64,000 bases of DNA from Microbacterium aurugineum (lineage in GTDB: Bacteria > Actinomycetota > Actinomycetes > Actinomycetales > Microbacteriaceae). Position numbers and translations under genes: made by a program. Location: positions 558,001 through 622,000 of the forward strand of contig NZ_CP078078.1 of assembly GCF_023101205.1 (NCBI RefSeq). The letters are read 5' to 3'. Below, in pieces: positions 42,668 through 50,883 of the stretch (the stretch's first letter is position 1; the number at the start of each line of letters is the position of its first letter). The notes beneath the pieces were generated by a model that ran no database searches, was not told the origin of the DNA, and saw only the letters and a program-made list of their open reading frames with translations.

Positions 42668-44061
42668 TGCGGATCCGTGCCGGAGGCCGCGATGTCCGCC
42701 GGGACGGGCTCGGCCGGATTGCGACGGATGCCGATCCACGACACCACCCCGCCGATCACGAGCAGTATCGCGGTGACCCACGCCGCACTGTGGAACCCGT
42801 CGAGGTCGAGCTGCCCTCCGACGATCGTGGAGAGCATCGCGACCACGAGCAGCCCGGCGACGCGGGAGACGGCGTTGTTGACTGCCGAGGCGATGCCGGA
42901 GTGGTTCTCATCGATCGCACCGAGAATCGCGGCGGTCAGCGGGGCCACGGTGAGAGACAGACCGAGACCCATCACGATCATCGCGGGCAGCACCTGCCAC
43001 CAGTAGTCGAAATCGTCGGCGACCGACAAGAGCATCAGTGCTCCGACGGCCATGATCAGCGGTCCGACCGTCATGAAGATGCGCGGACCCCACCTGCCCG
43101 CCCAGCGACCGGCGCGCGAGCTCACCAGGATCATCAGGATGGTCATCGGCAGGCTCGCGAGGCCGGCGGCCGTCGCGCTCAGCCCGGCACCCTGCTGCAG
43201 ATAGACGCCCACGACGAAGCCGTTGAGCGACAGGGCGGCGTACACGAAGAGGGTGGCGAGGTTTCCCCAGCCGAAGTCGCGCACGCGGAACAGCCAGAGC
43301 GGCATGAGCGGGGAGGCGGAGTGCTGCTGGCGCCACAGGAACAACCCGAACAGCGCGGCGCCGGCGACCGCGGGGATCCAGATGGCGGGCGACTGCCATC
43401 CCATGTTGGGCTGCTCGATCAGCGCGAACACCACGGCGCCGAGCCCGATCGCGCACAGGGCACCGCTCCACCAGTCGACCTTGATACCGCGCGGATGCTC
43501 GGGCAGATGCAGACGGGCCAGCAGGAACAGGGTGATCGCGATGGGGACGACGTTGATGAGGAAGACGAACCGCCAGGAGATGAAGTCGACGAACAAGCCG
43601 CCCAGCAGCGGCCCGACCAGTTGCGCCCCCGTGGTGAACGCGGTCCACACCCCGATGGCCCGGGCCTGGACATCGGCGCGCATGGTCGCGGTGATCAGCG
43701 CGAGCGAGCTCGGGACCAGCAGTGCTCCGGCGGCGCCCTGTGCGGCCCGGGCGACGATCAGCATCAGCGGGTCGACGGCGGCGGCGACCGCGATGGAGGC
43801 GATGCCGAAGGAGACCAGGCCGATGCGCATCACGAGGACGCGTCCGTACGCGTCGGAGACGGAGCCTGCGAGCAGGATCAGGGCGCTGAGAGTGATCAGA
43901 TACGCGTCGACCACCCACTGCTGTGTGGTGATGCCGCCGCCGAGTTCACGACTGATCGCCGGCAGTGCGACGTTCACGACCGTGCCGTCGAGGAACGTCA
44001 CGAACGAGGCGAGCACGGCGATCGAGATCACGAGGCGCTGGAGAGGGGCGAAGGATGCCAC
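42664..44061 (-). CDS. MFS efflux pump, DHA2 type
   Basis: 465 residues, about 14 helices; VTFLDGTVVNVALPAISREL at the first helix and GVWTAFTTGAQLVGPLLGGL (motif C region) are typical of EmrB/QacA-type pumps. The downstream lipoprotein gene overlaps its stop, so both are on one transcript. No regulator is adjacent. Confidence 0.9.
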   Translation of the reverse strand: MASFAPLQRLVISIAVLASFVTFLDGTVVNVALPAISRELGGGITTQQWVVDAYLITLSALILLAGSVSDAYGRVLVMRIGLVSFGIASIAVAAAVDPLMLIVARAAQGAAGALLVPSSLALITATMRADVQARAIGVWTAFTTGAQLVGPLLGGLFVDFISWRFVFLINVVPIAITLFLLARLHLPEHPRGIKVDWWSGALCAIGLGAVVFALIEQPNMGWQSPAIWIPAVAGAALFGLFLWRQQHSASPLMPLWLFRVRDFGWGNLATLFVYAALSLNGFVVGVYLQQGAGLSATAAGLASLPMTILMILVSSRAGRWAGRWGPRIFMTVGPLIMAVGALMLLSVADDFDYWWQVLPAMIVMGLGLSLTVAPLTAAILGAIDENHSGIASAVNNAVSRVAGLLVVAMLSTIVGGQLDLDGFHSAAWVTAILLVIGGVVSWIGIRRNPAEPVPADIAASGTDPH

Positions 44062-44106
44062 AGGCCGACCTTACTCCCGGTGACGGACCCCGGGGGCGGT
44101 GGGGGG

Positions 44107-45183
44107 TCAGGCCACCGGTGCCGGGGTGCCTGCGGCGAGCAGACGGGCGAGCATCGGCGTCCCGCCCTGGTCGAGGGCCCGACGTTGCCGGTCGGCGCCG
44201 GTGCCGACCGCCCGCAGTCGGGCGATCCCTTCGCGGACTCGCTCGTCGTCGCCGAGGTCACGGAGAGTGGGGGCGATGACGGCGAGCATCCGATCGGCGA
44301 CCGCCCAGGCGGCGGCGACCGCTCCGGTCGTGGGATCGATCATGCGGGCGTCCATCCCGTGGCGGGCGGCCGTCCACAAGGAGGCGTCGAGGCCGTCGAT
44401 CCCGGCATCCCCGTGCGGCTGCTCGTCGGTGAGGACGATGGCGCGGGAGAGGACGGCGGCGAACACGGCATCCTCCGCGGTCAGCTGCGCGTCGAAGACC
44501 CGAAGCTCGACCGTGGGGAAGCGATCCGAGATCCGCGCCGCCCAGGAGAGGGCCGCCGGGTCGGTGATCGCCCGCAGATCGACGAGCCGCTCCACCTGCG
44601 TGCGGTAGTCGTCGACGTCGCGGAACCGGGGTGGGCTCCACGATCCCGGCAACCGGCGGATCAGGATGCTCCGCCAGCTCGAGAAGCTCGAGTCGCGTCC
44701 GCCCGCGAAGGGGCTGTTGCCGGTGAGGGCGAGCAGCACCGGGAGCCAGCCCCGCACCCGGTTGAGTGCGCGCACCCGTTCCTCGTCGTCGAGCACCTCC
44801 ACATGCACATGCAGGCCGTTGACCTCGTGGTCACGGGTGAGGTGGCCGAGCCACGACGCGACGTCGTGGTAGTGCGCGGAGGGCGACACCGTCGAGGAGC
44901 GGGTCGTCGCGAAGGGGGTGCCGGTACCCGCGGCGATCGCGCTCTGCTCGCGGGCGTGCCAGCCTATCAGGCCGCGGAGATGGGTCGACTGCTCCTCCGC
45001 ATCCGCGGCGGTCGACACCGGTTCCGTGAGGCATTCGATCTGCGAGGTCAGGAACTCCTTCGTGACCTCACCGCCCGTTCGCAGCCGGGTGATGCGCTCG
45101 CGGGTCCCTGCGGCGAGGGTGACCGGCGTGAGCGAGTGCGCATCGACGAAGAGGAACTCCTCCTCGATGCCGAAGCGCGTCAT
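44107..45183 (-). CDS. YbdK-type carboxylate-amine (glutamate-cysteine) ligase
   Basis: 358 residues of the GCS2 ATP-grasp-like family. FGIEEEFLFVD at the N-terminus, EVNGLHVHVEV and TGNSPFAGGRDSSFSSWRS in the middle, and TVELRVFDAQLTAEDAVF are diagnostic. Members show weak glutamate-cysteine ligase activity, but physiological substrates are often unknown. It sits upstream of the MFS gene on the same strand, with 45 bases between. Confidence 0.9.
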   Translation of the reverse strand: MTRFGIEEEFLFVDAHSLTPVTLAAGTRERITRLRTGGEVTKEFLTSQIECLTEPVSTAADAEEQSTHLRGLIGWHAREQSAIAAGTGTPFATTRSSTVSPSAHYHDVASWLGHLTRDHEVNGLHVHVEVLDDEERVRALNRVRGWLPVLLALTGNSPFAGGRDSSFSSWRSILIRRLPGSWSPPRFRDVDDYRTQVERLVDLRAITDPAALSWAARISDRFPTVELRVFDAQLTAEDAVFAAVLSRAIVLTDEQPHGDAGIDGLDASLWTAARHGMDARMIDPTTGAVAAAWAVADRMLAVIAPTLRDLGDDERVREGIARLRAVGTGADRQRRALDQGGTPMLARLLAAGTPAPVA

Positions 45184-45191
45184 CCGCAGCC

Positions 45192-45458
45192 TCAGTGATC
45201 TCTGAGCGCGGAGATCAGCTCCGACTTCCGTTTTCCGCTGTAGCCGGTCAGACCCAGCTCCTTGGCTCGTCTGCGCAGCTCGGGGACCGTCCAGTCCTCG
45301 TAGTCGCCGTGCTCCCCGCCGCGGCGCCCGACCGCACTGCGGCCCTCTTTCGCGGCGGCGTTCGAGATGCGCGCGGCTTTCTCCTTGGATGCCCCGTCGT
45401 TCCGAAGCTCTTCGTACAGTTCGGGATCCTTCAGCGAGTTCTCGCGTCTTCCTGGCAT
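45192..45458 (-). CDS. DUF7218-like protein with Rho-N/SAP-type C-terminus
   Basis: 88 residues. A helical N-terminal part (LKDPELYEELRNDGASKEKA) is followed by a SAP/Rho-N-like module at the end (WTVPELRRRAKELGLTGYSG, then KRKSELISALRDH), which suggests nucleic-acid binding. Strongly charged. AGGAG lies eight bases before the ATG. Lies eight bases upstream of the YbdK gene, so the two are probably co-transcribed. Confidence 0.8.
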   Translation of the reverse strand: MPGRRENSLKDPELYEELRNDGASKEKAARISNAAAKEGRSAVGRRGGEHGDYEDWTVPELRRRAKELGLTGYSGKRKSELISALRDH

Positions 45459-45581
45459 GTGCTCGTCTCCTTCGCGCACTCGGAGGGTGGAAGTCAACCC
45501 CCTCGGGCAGATGGTCTTCTCGGGCTAGCGTGAGGGCACCGCAGTCGGGCGTCCGCGCCTGCCGAAAGAAGGGAAAGACCG

Positions 45582-45746
45582 ATGAACATCCTCCTGATCA
45601 TCGTCATCGTCGTCGCCGTGATCCTTGCGATCACCGGAGGACTGGTGCAGTCGCTCCAGTTCCTCCTGTGGGTCGGGCTCGTCCTCCTCGCGATCGCTGT
45701 GATCGCCTGGTTGATCCGAGCGATCAGCGGCAGCCGCAAGGTCTGA
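45582..45746 (+). CDS. Small two-helix membrane protein (54 aa)
   Basis: MNILLIIVIVVAVILAITGG begins a first membrane helix, LQFLLWVGLVLLAIAVIAWL forms the second, and the tail IRAISGSRKV is basic. AAGGGAAAG precedes the ATG. Similar tiny DUF-type membrane proteins accompany stress genes in actinobacteria. No specific function is known. A shared terminator separates it from the convergent CsbD gene. Confidence 0.8.
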   Translation: MNILLIIVIVVAVILAITGGLVQSLQFLLWVGLVLLAIAVIAWLIRAISGSRKV

Positions 45747-45769
45747 CGACTCACAACGTCTGACCCATC

Positions 45770-45803
45770 GAGGTGAGGCCCGCCCTTCGGCGGACCTCAC
45801 CTC
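45770..45803. terminator. Bidirectional hairpin terminator
   Basis: 15-base stem with one mismatch (GAGGTGAGGCCCGCC at 45770-45784, loop CTTC, complement to 45803), between the convergent small membrane protein and CsbD genes. Confidence 0.85.
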
Positions 45804-45826
45804 TTCGGTGTCCGGGGGACCGGTCC

Positions 45827-46036
45827 TTACTTCTTGTCGAACGCGTCGCGGACGCTGTCTCCGGCCTTGCCGGCTGCGTCCTTCACGTCCTCGCCGGCCT
45901 GCTTGGCCGAAGCCTTCACCTGGTCCGCCTGGCCCTCGGCCTCGAGTCGCTCGTTGTCGGTGAGCTTTCCGACGCCTTCCTTGACCTTTCCGGCGGCCTT
46001 CTCGGCAGCGTGCTTCATGTCGTCTGCAGCACTCAT
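45827..46036 (-). CDS. CsbD-family stress protein
   Basis: 69 residues, hydrophilic and helical: AAEKAAGKVKEGVGKLTDNE is the CsbD core, rich in Ala, Lys, Asp and lacking aromatic residues. Family members are induced by general stress; the molecular role is unknown. GAGGAG lies before the ATG. Confidence 0.9.
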   Translation of the reverse strand: MSAADDMKHAAEKAAGKVKEGVGKLTDNERLEAEGQADQVKASAKQAGEDVKDAAGKAGDSVRDAFDKK

Positions 46037-46228
46037 GTTCTGCTCCTCTCGTGGGCGGATTCGATTGGGTCCGACCTTTCCACGCGGGCGCGGAAGCAGC
46101 TACGGGATTGACAATCGAGGCGGGTCGTGTCAACGTTCTGCCCCCCATCGACGCAGCGGGTGCGGAGGACTAGCCTGGCGCCAGGCGGGTGGTCGTGCCC
46201 GTCGACCCGACCGAGGAAGCGGTGTGCG

Positions 46229-46630
46229 ATGGACTCGATGATGATGGGCGCCATGTCGAAGAACATGGAGTCGATGCCGGACATGCAGATGATGGACATG
46301 TCGGTGGTGCAGGCGTGCATGGATGCGTGTGCGGCGTGCGAACAGGCCTGCACGGTGTGTTCGACGCAGATGATGGACTGTTCTCCGGCCTGCATGAACT
46401 GCGCGGACATGGCGAGCACGATGATGCGATCGATGCTGCGGATGCAGGGGATGACGCCGGCCTCGATGATGGCCATGCTCGATGCGTGCATCGCCATGTG
46501 TCAGACCTGCATGGATGAGTGCATGGAGCACGCCGACATGAGCGAGGTCTGCCGCCTGTGCGCTCAGGCCTGCCAGGCGTGCATGGACGCGTGCGCGGCG
46601 ATGAGGGACATGATGATGGCGGGTGCCTGA
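46229..46630 (+). CDS. Met/Cys-rich four-helix copper-storage-like protein
   Basis: 133 residues with 17 Cys and 33 Met. Cys appear at helical spacing (CMDACAACEQACTVC, CIAMCQTCMDEC, CRLCAQACQACMDAC), the pattern of DUF326/Csp four-helix bundles that bind many Cu(I) ions in their core. No Tat or Sec signal is seen, so it is the cytosolic type. The ATG at 46229 with GAGGAAG upstream is used; an earlier in-frame start adds only low-quality sequence. A Met-rich N-terminus (DSMMMGAMSKNMESMPDMQM) is additional to the core. Expected to buffer copper; it might also supply copper for the formylglycine-generating enzyme 36 kb away, which is speculation. Confidence 0.88.
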   Translation: MDSMMMGAMSKNMESMPDMQMMDMSVVQACMDACAACEQACTVCSTQMMDCSPACMNCADMASTMMRSMLRMQGMTPASMMAMLDACIAMCQTCMDECMEHADMSEVCRLCAQACQACMDACAAMRDMMMAGA

Positions 46631-46642
46631 GCCGCGGTCGGC

Positions 46643-46990
46643 TCAGACGGCGGCGACGTTGAACTGCGTGCGTCCCACCGCGAGGACCGCGTAGCGGGCG
46701 TGCAGCGCCACCGGTGTTCCGGGCCCCGCCTCGAGTGCCGCGCCCGAGGCGTTCCACAGCGCGTGCACGGCGCCGTCGAGCGTGCGCACGACGAGGTCGC
46801 CCGCCACCGGGTCGGACGCCTCCACGATGCCGTCGACCCATTCCGCGGAGGTCGCCGAGGCGATGCGCGCCTGGATCAGGTGCAGAGCGTGACCCGGAGC
46901 GAAGGACGAGCAGCGGCCGCCGTTGCTGCACATGCACGCCGCACGCTCACGCACCGGGACGGGCGAAAGGCGGTTGAGCGGCGTGGACAC
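46643..46990 (-). CDS. Hypothetical protein
   Basis: 115 residues, GTG start with an AGGAG box six bases upstream. N-terminal cysteines (ACMCSNGGRC) could form a small metal or iron-sulfur site; the rest is beta-rich (GDLVVRTLDGAVHALWNA, ALHARYAVLAVGRTQFNVAA). Family not recognised. It converges on the copper-storage-like gene, 12 bases away. Confidence 0.65.
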   Translation of the reverse strand: MSTPLNRLSPVPVRERAACMCSNGGRCSSFAPGHALHLIQARIASATSAEWVDGIVEASDPVAGDLVVRTLDGAVHALWNASGAALEAGPGTPVALHARYAVLAVGRTQFNVAAV

Positions 46991-47081
46991 GGTGGTCTCC
47001 TTCGCATCGATGTTCTGAAAAGAGTAGGTCGCCTGCCGATCCCGGGCGAGGCGGCCCGACATGCGGCGAAACATACGGGTG

Positions 47082-47168
47082 TAGAATCGCCGGGTGCTGT
47101 CGTCGATGAGCGCCCCTCGGGCGCAGAGCGGAGCTGCAGGCGCCCCTCGCGCCGCAGACAGAGGCTGA
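47082..47168 (+). promoter_or_regulatory. Leader region of the FBP gene: -10 box, possible leaderless uORF, repeated hairpin-forming units
   Basis: TAGAAT (47082-47087) lies six bases before a GTG that opens a 24-codon frame (MLSSMSAPRAQSGAAGAPRA, then ADRG) ending at 47168. Inside it, two 30-base units start at 47110 and 47140 with the same GCGCCCCTCG, and the first folds into GCGCCC-CTC-GGGCGC. The region 46991-47285 has no other gene. It could be a 5' regulatory leader; real translation is unproven. Confidence 0.4.
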
Positions 47169-47285
47169 GGACCGGCCGGAGGCGGAACCCCGTCGCCGGT
47201 GTCGCGTCGTACCCGGCTTCCCTGTCCGGGCTCCTCACTCCGATCGACTCGCCCGTCGCGGCGAAAACCTGAAAGCACTGCTCCC

Positions 47286-47780
47286 ATGCGTCCCATCGAC
47301 GAGCGCGCCATCCGCGCCTCCTTCCTCAACGCCTCCCGCAAGGAGGTCTCCGACCTGTCCCTTCCGCCCGGCTTCGCTGAGATCGACTTCGAGCGGCTCG
47401 ACTTCCTCGGCTGGGTCGACCCGAAGATCCCCCGTCGGGCCTACGTCGTCACCTGGGTCGACGACGCCGTGGTGGGCGTCTTCCTGCAGCGCGCCGAGCA
47501 GCGGGTGCTCGCCCGCGCCCAGTGCTCGTGGTGCGAAGACGTCACGCTCCGCAACGACGTGCAGCTGTACGTCGCGCGCAAAGCCGGACCTGCGGGGCGC
47601 AAGGGCGACTCCGTGGGCGTCCTCACGTGCGCCGAGTTCGGCTGCAACCGCAACGTGCGCATCCTGCCGCCGCTGGCCTATCAGGGCTTCGACCGGGAGT
47701 TCGCGCGCGACTTGCGCATCCTGCGCCTGCAGGAACACGTGGCGGGATTCCTCGCCGAAGTCGGCGGGCGCGCGGACTAG
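47286..47780 (+). CDS. FBP/FusB-like treble-clef zinc-finger protein
   Basis: 164 residues. Cys80, Cys83, Cys115 and Cys120 (CSWC ... CAEFGC) form the treble-clef zinc site of the FBP C-terminal domain. In FusB-type proteins this domain binds elongation factor G and rescues it from fusidic acid; function in actinobacteria is less clear. The ATG at 47286 is preferred because conserved sequence begins there. The long leader upstream suggests regulated expression. Confidence 0.85.
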   Translation: MRPIDERAIRASFLNASRKEVSDLSLPPGFAEIDFERLDFLGWVDPKIPRRAYVVTWVDDAVVGVFLQRAEQRVLARAQCSWCEDVTLRNDVQLYVARKAGPAGRKGDSVGVLTCAEFGCNRNVRILPPLAYQGFDREFARDLRILRLQEHVAGFLAEVGGRAD

Positions 47781-48616
47781 ACGGAATGTGCGCGCTCGGT
47801 GATCCGGGCGCGCACATGCTCCCACGCAGGTTCCGCCAGAGCCGCCGACCGGCGGGCGAACTCGTCGAAGCTGCGCCGACCGGGCCAATCCGTCGGCAGC
47901 ATCGACGGCGGCAGGCCCGGGTCGGTGTACGGCAGCACCCGCCAGCGGTCGATCAGCTGCACAGACGCGGCGAAGGGCTCCGTCGGCAACGTCGCGAGAG
48001 ACGCCTGGAAGGCGAGGTGCTCGGCGCGCAGCGCGTCGAGGTCCCACCACTGGGCAGCCGCCTCGACGAGCGTGCCGGCCGGGGCAGGGGCGGAGGCCAG
48101 GAACAGCGTCGTCCAGCGCCGCGCGTCGAGCTCGTGGAGGATCTGCAGGGCCTCGTCCTTGAGGTGCCCGGGACAGATCCACAGCGCGGGCGACACGACT
48201 CCGGCACCGATCCACTGCAGTCGGCGACGCAGTTGATGACGGGTGCTGCGAGCGCTCTCCGGGATCGAGAAGGAGACCAGGCACCACGGGTCGGTATCCG
48301 TCATCTCGCGCATCTCGAAGATGCGACGGTCGCCGCGCTCCAGCATCGGGATCGCGGCCGGGTTCAACCGGTAGCCGATCGTGTCGTCGCGCTCGGCGAG
48401 CAGCAGCCCTTTCTGCTTGAGGCGGGTGATACCGGTGCGGGCTTGCGTGGGCGGGATGCCGAGGTCTCCCGCGAGTGCCACCAGGTCCGCCGCCGAGATC
48501 CATCCGCCGAGAGGACGCAGGAAGACGCCGATGAACGTCCGCAGCAGCGAGGCCGTGCTGCCGGGACGCGCATCGATGTCGTCGAGGACGGGGGCGTCCG
48601 GGAAGTCAGAAGTCAC
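47777..48616 (-). CDS. PaaX-family transcriptional regulator of the kynurenine operon
   Basis: 279 residues from the GTG at 48616 (GGAG four bases before). Winged helix in residues 20-80 (STASLLRTFIGVFLRPLGGW, TQARTGITRLKQKGLL), then the PaaX central and C-terminal domains (CLVSFSIPESARSTRHQLRR). It overlaps the end of kynU by 11 bases, so it is the last gene of the operon. In relatives PaaX senses aromatic CoA esters; here a tryptophan catabolite is the more likely ligand. Confidence 0.85.
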   Translation of the reverse strand: MTSDFPDAPVLDDIDARPGSTASLLRTFIGVFLRPLGGWISAADLVALAGDLGIPPTQARTGITRLKQKGLLLAERDDTIGYRLNPAAIPMLERGDRRIFEMREMTDTDPWCLVSFSIPESARSTRHQLRRRLQWIGAGVVSPALWICPGHLKDEALQILHELDARRWTTLFLASAPAPAGTLVEAAAQWWDLDALRAEHLAFQASLATLPTEPFAASVQLIDRWRVLPYTDPGLPPSMLPTDWPGRRSFDEFARRSAALAEPAWEHVRARITERAHSV

Positions 48617-49844
48617 CGGACTCCAGCGCGTCGCGGACGGCGAGCACACCCGTGATCGTCTCGACGTGCGAGGTGCTCAGCGGGGAGAGGCCGAGGCGGA
48701 TGCCGTCGGGGAAGCGAAAGTCCGGGATGATCCCCTCCGCCCACAGCTTCCGCGTCACGTCCCGGAAGTCGGCATGGCCGATCGTCACGTGTCCGCCCCG
48801 GAGTTCGGCGTCGCGCGGGCTGAGCAAGCGCACCCCGAGGGGCGCGAGGACGGCATCGTAGGCGCGGACCGCCAGATCGGTCAGGGACCGGGATTTGGCA
48901 CGCACGCTCTCGATCGTCGACCCCTCGATCAGGTCGAGCATCCCCTGCATCGCGAGCATCGATGTGACCGGCGGTGTGCCGCTGAGCAGCTGGCGGATAT
49001 CGCCGGACGGCACGTACTCGGGGCCCATCGCGAAGATGTCGGCGGCACTCCACCACCCCTGGATCGGCTGCCGCAGCACTCCGTGGAGCCCGCGGCGGAG
49101 GTACGCGAAGGCGGGGGATCCCGGGCCACCGTTCAGGTACTTGTACGTGCAGCCGACCGCGAGGTCCACGCCCCAGTCGTCGAGCTGCATCGGCACGACG
49201 CCGGCGGAGTGACACAGATCCCACATCATCAGCGCGCCGGCCTCGTGCGTGACCGAAGTGATGCCGGGCATATCCGCCAGGGCTCCGGATCGGTAGTCGA
49301 CGTGGCTGAGCGACACCAGGGCCGTGCGCTCCGAGACGACCGCGGCCACGTCGGCGACGGTCACTCCGGCCACGGGGTCGGGTTCCAGCCAGCGCAGGGT
49401 CAGGCCGGTCTCGGCGGCGACGCCTTCGGCCAGGAAGCGGTCGGTGGGGAAGTTCCCCGCCTCGATCACGAGTTCCGTCCGGGTGGGATCGGCGGTCGCG
49501 GCGGCACGCATGAGCTTGTAGATCAGCACGCTGGTCGAATCGGCCACGACGGTCTGGCCCGCGCCGGCTCCGAGTGCCACGCGTCCGATGCGGTCGCCCA
49601 ACTCCATCGGCAGCGCCATCCACTGTTCGTCCCAGGAGCGGATGAGCCGGGTGCCCCAGTCCTCGCGCACGAACGCGGCGAGCTTCTCGGGGATGTCGCG
49701 CAGCGGACGGCCGAGGGAGTTGCCGTCGAGGTAGGCCGTGACCCCCGGGGCGTCGGCGAACGCGTCGAGGTGCGAACGCAGCGGGTCGGCGGCGTCGAGG
49801 GTGCGCGCGAGGTCGAGCAGTTCACGGTCGAGGGGGTCGGTCAT
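48606..49844 (-). CDS. kynU: Kynureninase
   Basis: PLP enzyme of 412 residues that splits kynurenine to anthranilate and alanine. YLDGNSLGRP, RSWDEQWMALP, VVADSTSVLIYKL, LVSLSHVDYRSG, DLCHSAGV and the PLP lysine in CTYKYLNGGPGSPAF (Lys near residue 236) are all present, and so is GWWSAADIFAMGPEY. Third gene of the tryptophan-degradation operon. The intact active site and normal length suggest a working enzyme. Confidence 0.96.
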   Translation of the reverse strand: MTDPLDRELLDLARTLDAADPLRSHLDAFADAPGVTAYLDGNSLGRPLRDIPEKLAAFVREDWGTRLIRSWDEQWMALPMELGDRIGRVALGAGAGQTVVADSTSVLIYKLMRAAATADPTRTELVIEAGNFPTDRFLAEGVAAETGLTLRWLEPDPVAGVTVADVAAVVSERTALVSLSHVDYRSGALADMPGITSVTHEAGALMMWDLCHSAGVVPMQLDDWGVDLAVGCTYKYLNGGPGSPAFAYLRRGLHGVLRQPIQGWWSAADIFAMGPEYVPSGDIRQLLSGTPPVTSMLAMQGMLDLIEGSTIESVRAKSRSLTDLAVRAYDAVLAPLGVRLLSPRDAELRGGHVTIGHADFRDVTRKLWAEGIIPDFRFPDGIRLGLSPLSTSHVETITGVLAVRDALESGDF

Positions 49845-49845
49845 G

Positions 49846-50883
49846 TCACACCTTCAGGTCTGCGGGGATGAGGGGGCGGGCGGCGAGCGGGTCGGCGGTC
49901 GGGGGAGAGGCGCCGGGAAGGAACAGGAGCGTCGCCGACGGGGCGAGCGGATCCATCGGGGCGAGCGCGTGCAGGAGCGCATCGGAGTGGAGGCCGGCCT
50001 CGCGGAGGGCGGCGATCTCCCGGGCGTTCAGGTCGTTGGGCATCGGCCCGTTGCCCAGGTCGGTCCCGTAGAGCACGGTCCCTCCTGCCGCGTGGAAACG
50101 GCGGACGTTGTCGATCGCGATCGCGCGCGCGGGGCCGTCGTGGATGGCGAGGGTCGAGATCCACGATGTCGAGGCCGCCTGCCGAGCGATCTCCTCGTCT
50201 TCGAGGCGTTCCGTGAACGGGGCATGGGCGAGGCGGGCAGCGCCGAGGGCAACGACGCGCTGCGCCTCACCCGGTCCTTCGGCGTGGGCGACGACCGGGA
50301 GGGAGTGGCTCGCGGCGATGCCGACGATCGTGCGGAACAGGTCGTCCGAGAAGACCGGTCCGGCCGTGCTGTTGCTCGTGACCTTGAGACACGACGCCCC
50401 GGTAGCCGCCATCTCGGCCACCACGTCCGCTGCTGCTCTCTCGTCCGCGACCTCGCGCACCGAGCCTTCCGGCGCCCACTCGCGGTCGGAGGGGTATCCA
50501 CCCGGGGCGGCGACGAACGCCCCCGCGAACTCGACGCCGACCCCGAGCGCGTGCGCATGCGGGTGCGGGTGCGGGTACGGGATCGAAAACGTGCCGGAAT
50601 CGCGGGTCGCGGGCGCGTTTTTGATCCCGCCACCCGCGAGTCGGCGCAGCACGCCCGGGTTGCCGCCGAGGTCGACCACGCGTCCCAGGCGCGAACCCGA
50701 CAACTGCGCGTGGTCGACGAGTTGCAGGTGCACGTGGTGGTCCGTGAACCCGCCCAGCACGACACCGTCGAGGCGGGGGAGGTCGGCGTCGGGGTGCCCA
50801 TCGCTCAGCCGCACCCGCCCGTCGACGAGCTCGACGACGCCCTCACGCCAGCCGACCCCGTCGAAGAACGTCGCGGCGTGCAT
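49846..50883 (-). CDS. Amidohydrolase between kynA and kynU (candidate N-formylkynurenine formamidase)
   Basis: 345 residues of the metal-dependent amidohydrolase superfamily. His50 and His52 (TDHHVHLQL) form the HxH motif; SCLKVTSN holds a candidate bridging Lys, VVAHAEG a metal His and YGTDLGNGPMPND the catalytic Asp. A His/Pro-rich loop (PYPHPHPHAHALG) lies near residue 110. Its ATG overlaps the kynA stop and its stop is one base from kynU. That is the slot where KynB formamidase is normally encoded, and no KynB-like gene is seen in the window; the role is therefore inferred from position only. Confidence 0.78.
   Translation of the reverse strand: MHAATFFDGVGWREGVVELVDGRVRLSDGHPDADLPRLDGVVLGGFTDHHVHLQLVDHAQLSGSRLGRVVDLGGNPGVLRRLAGGGIKNAPATRDSGTFSIPYPHPHPHAHALGVGVEFAGAFVAAPGGYPSDREWAPEGSVREVADERAAADVVAEMAATGASCLKVTSNSTAGPVFSDDLFRTIVGIAASHSLPVVAHAEGPGEAQRVVALGAARLAHAPFTERLEDEEIARQAASTSWISTLAIHDGPARAIAIDNVRRFHAAGGTVLYGTDLGNGPMPNDLNAREIAALREAGLHSDALLHALAPMDPLAPSATLLFLPGASPPTADPLAARPLIPADLKV

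Noticed and set aside
42592..45198. Long plus-strand open frame of 868 codons
   Set aside because: It runs antisense through the MFS and YbdK genes, and its composition (Gly, Asp, His, Arg, Gln) is that of a shadow frame.
46130..46531. His-rich minus-strand frame opposite the copper-storage-like gene
   Set aside because: The histidines come from reading complementary ATG/TGC-rich codons; there is no ribosome binding site, and the sense frame has a clear family pattern.
50540..50585. His-Pro repeat in the kyn operon amidohydrolase taken as a metal-storage tail
   Set aside because: It is a single short in-frame run (PHPHPHAHA) caused by a local GGGTGC microsatellite; not enough to assign a function.
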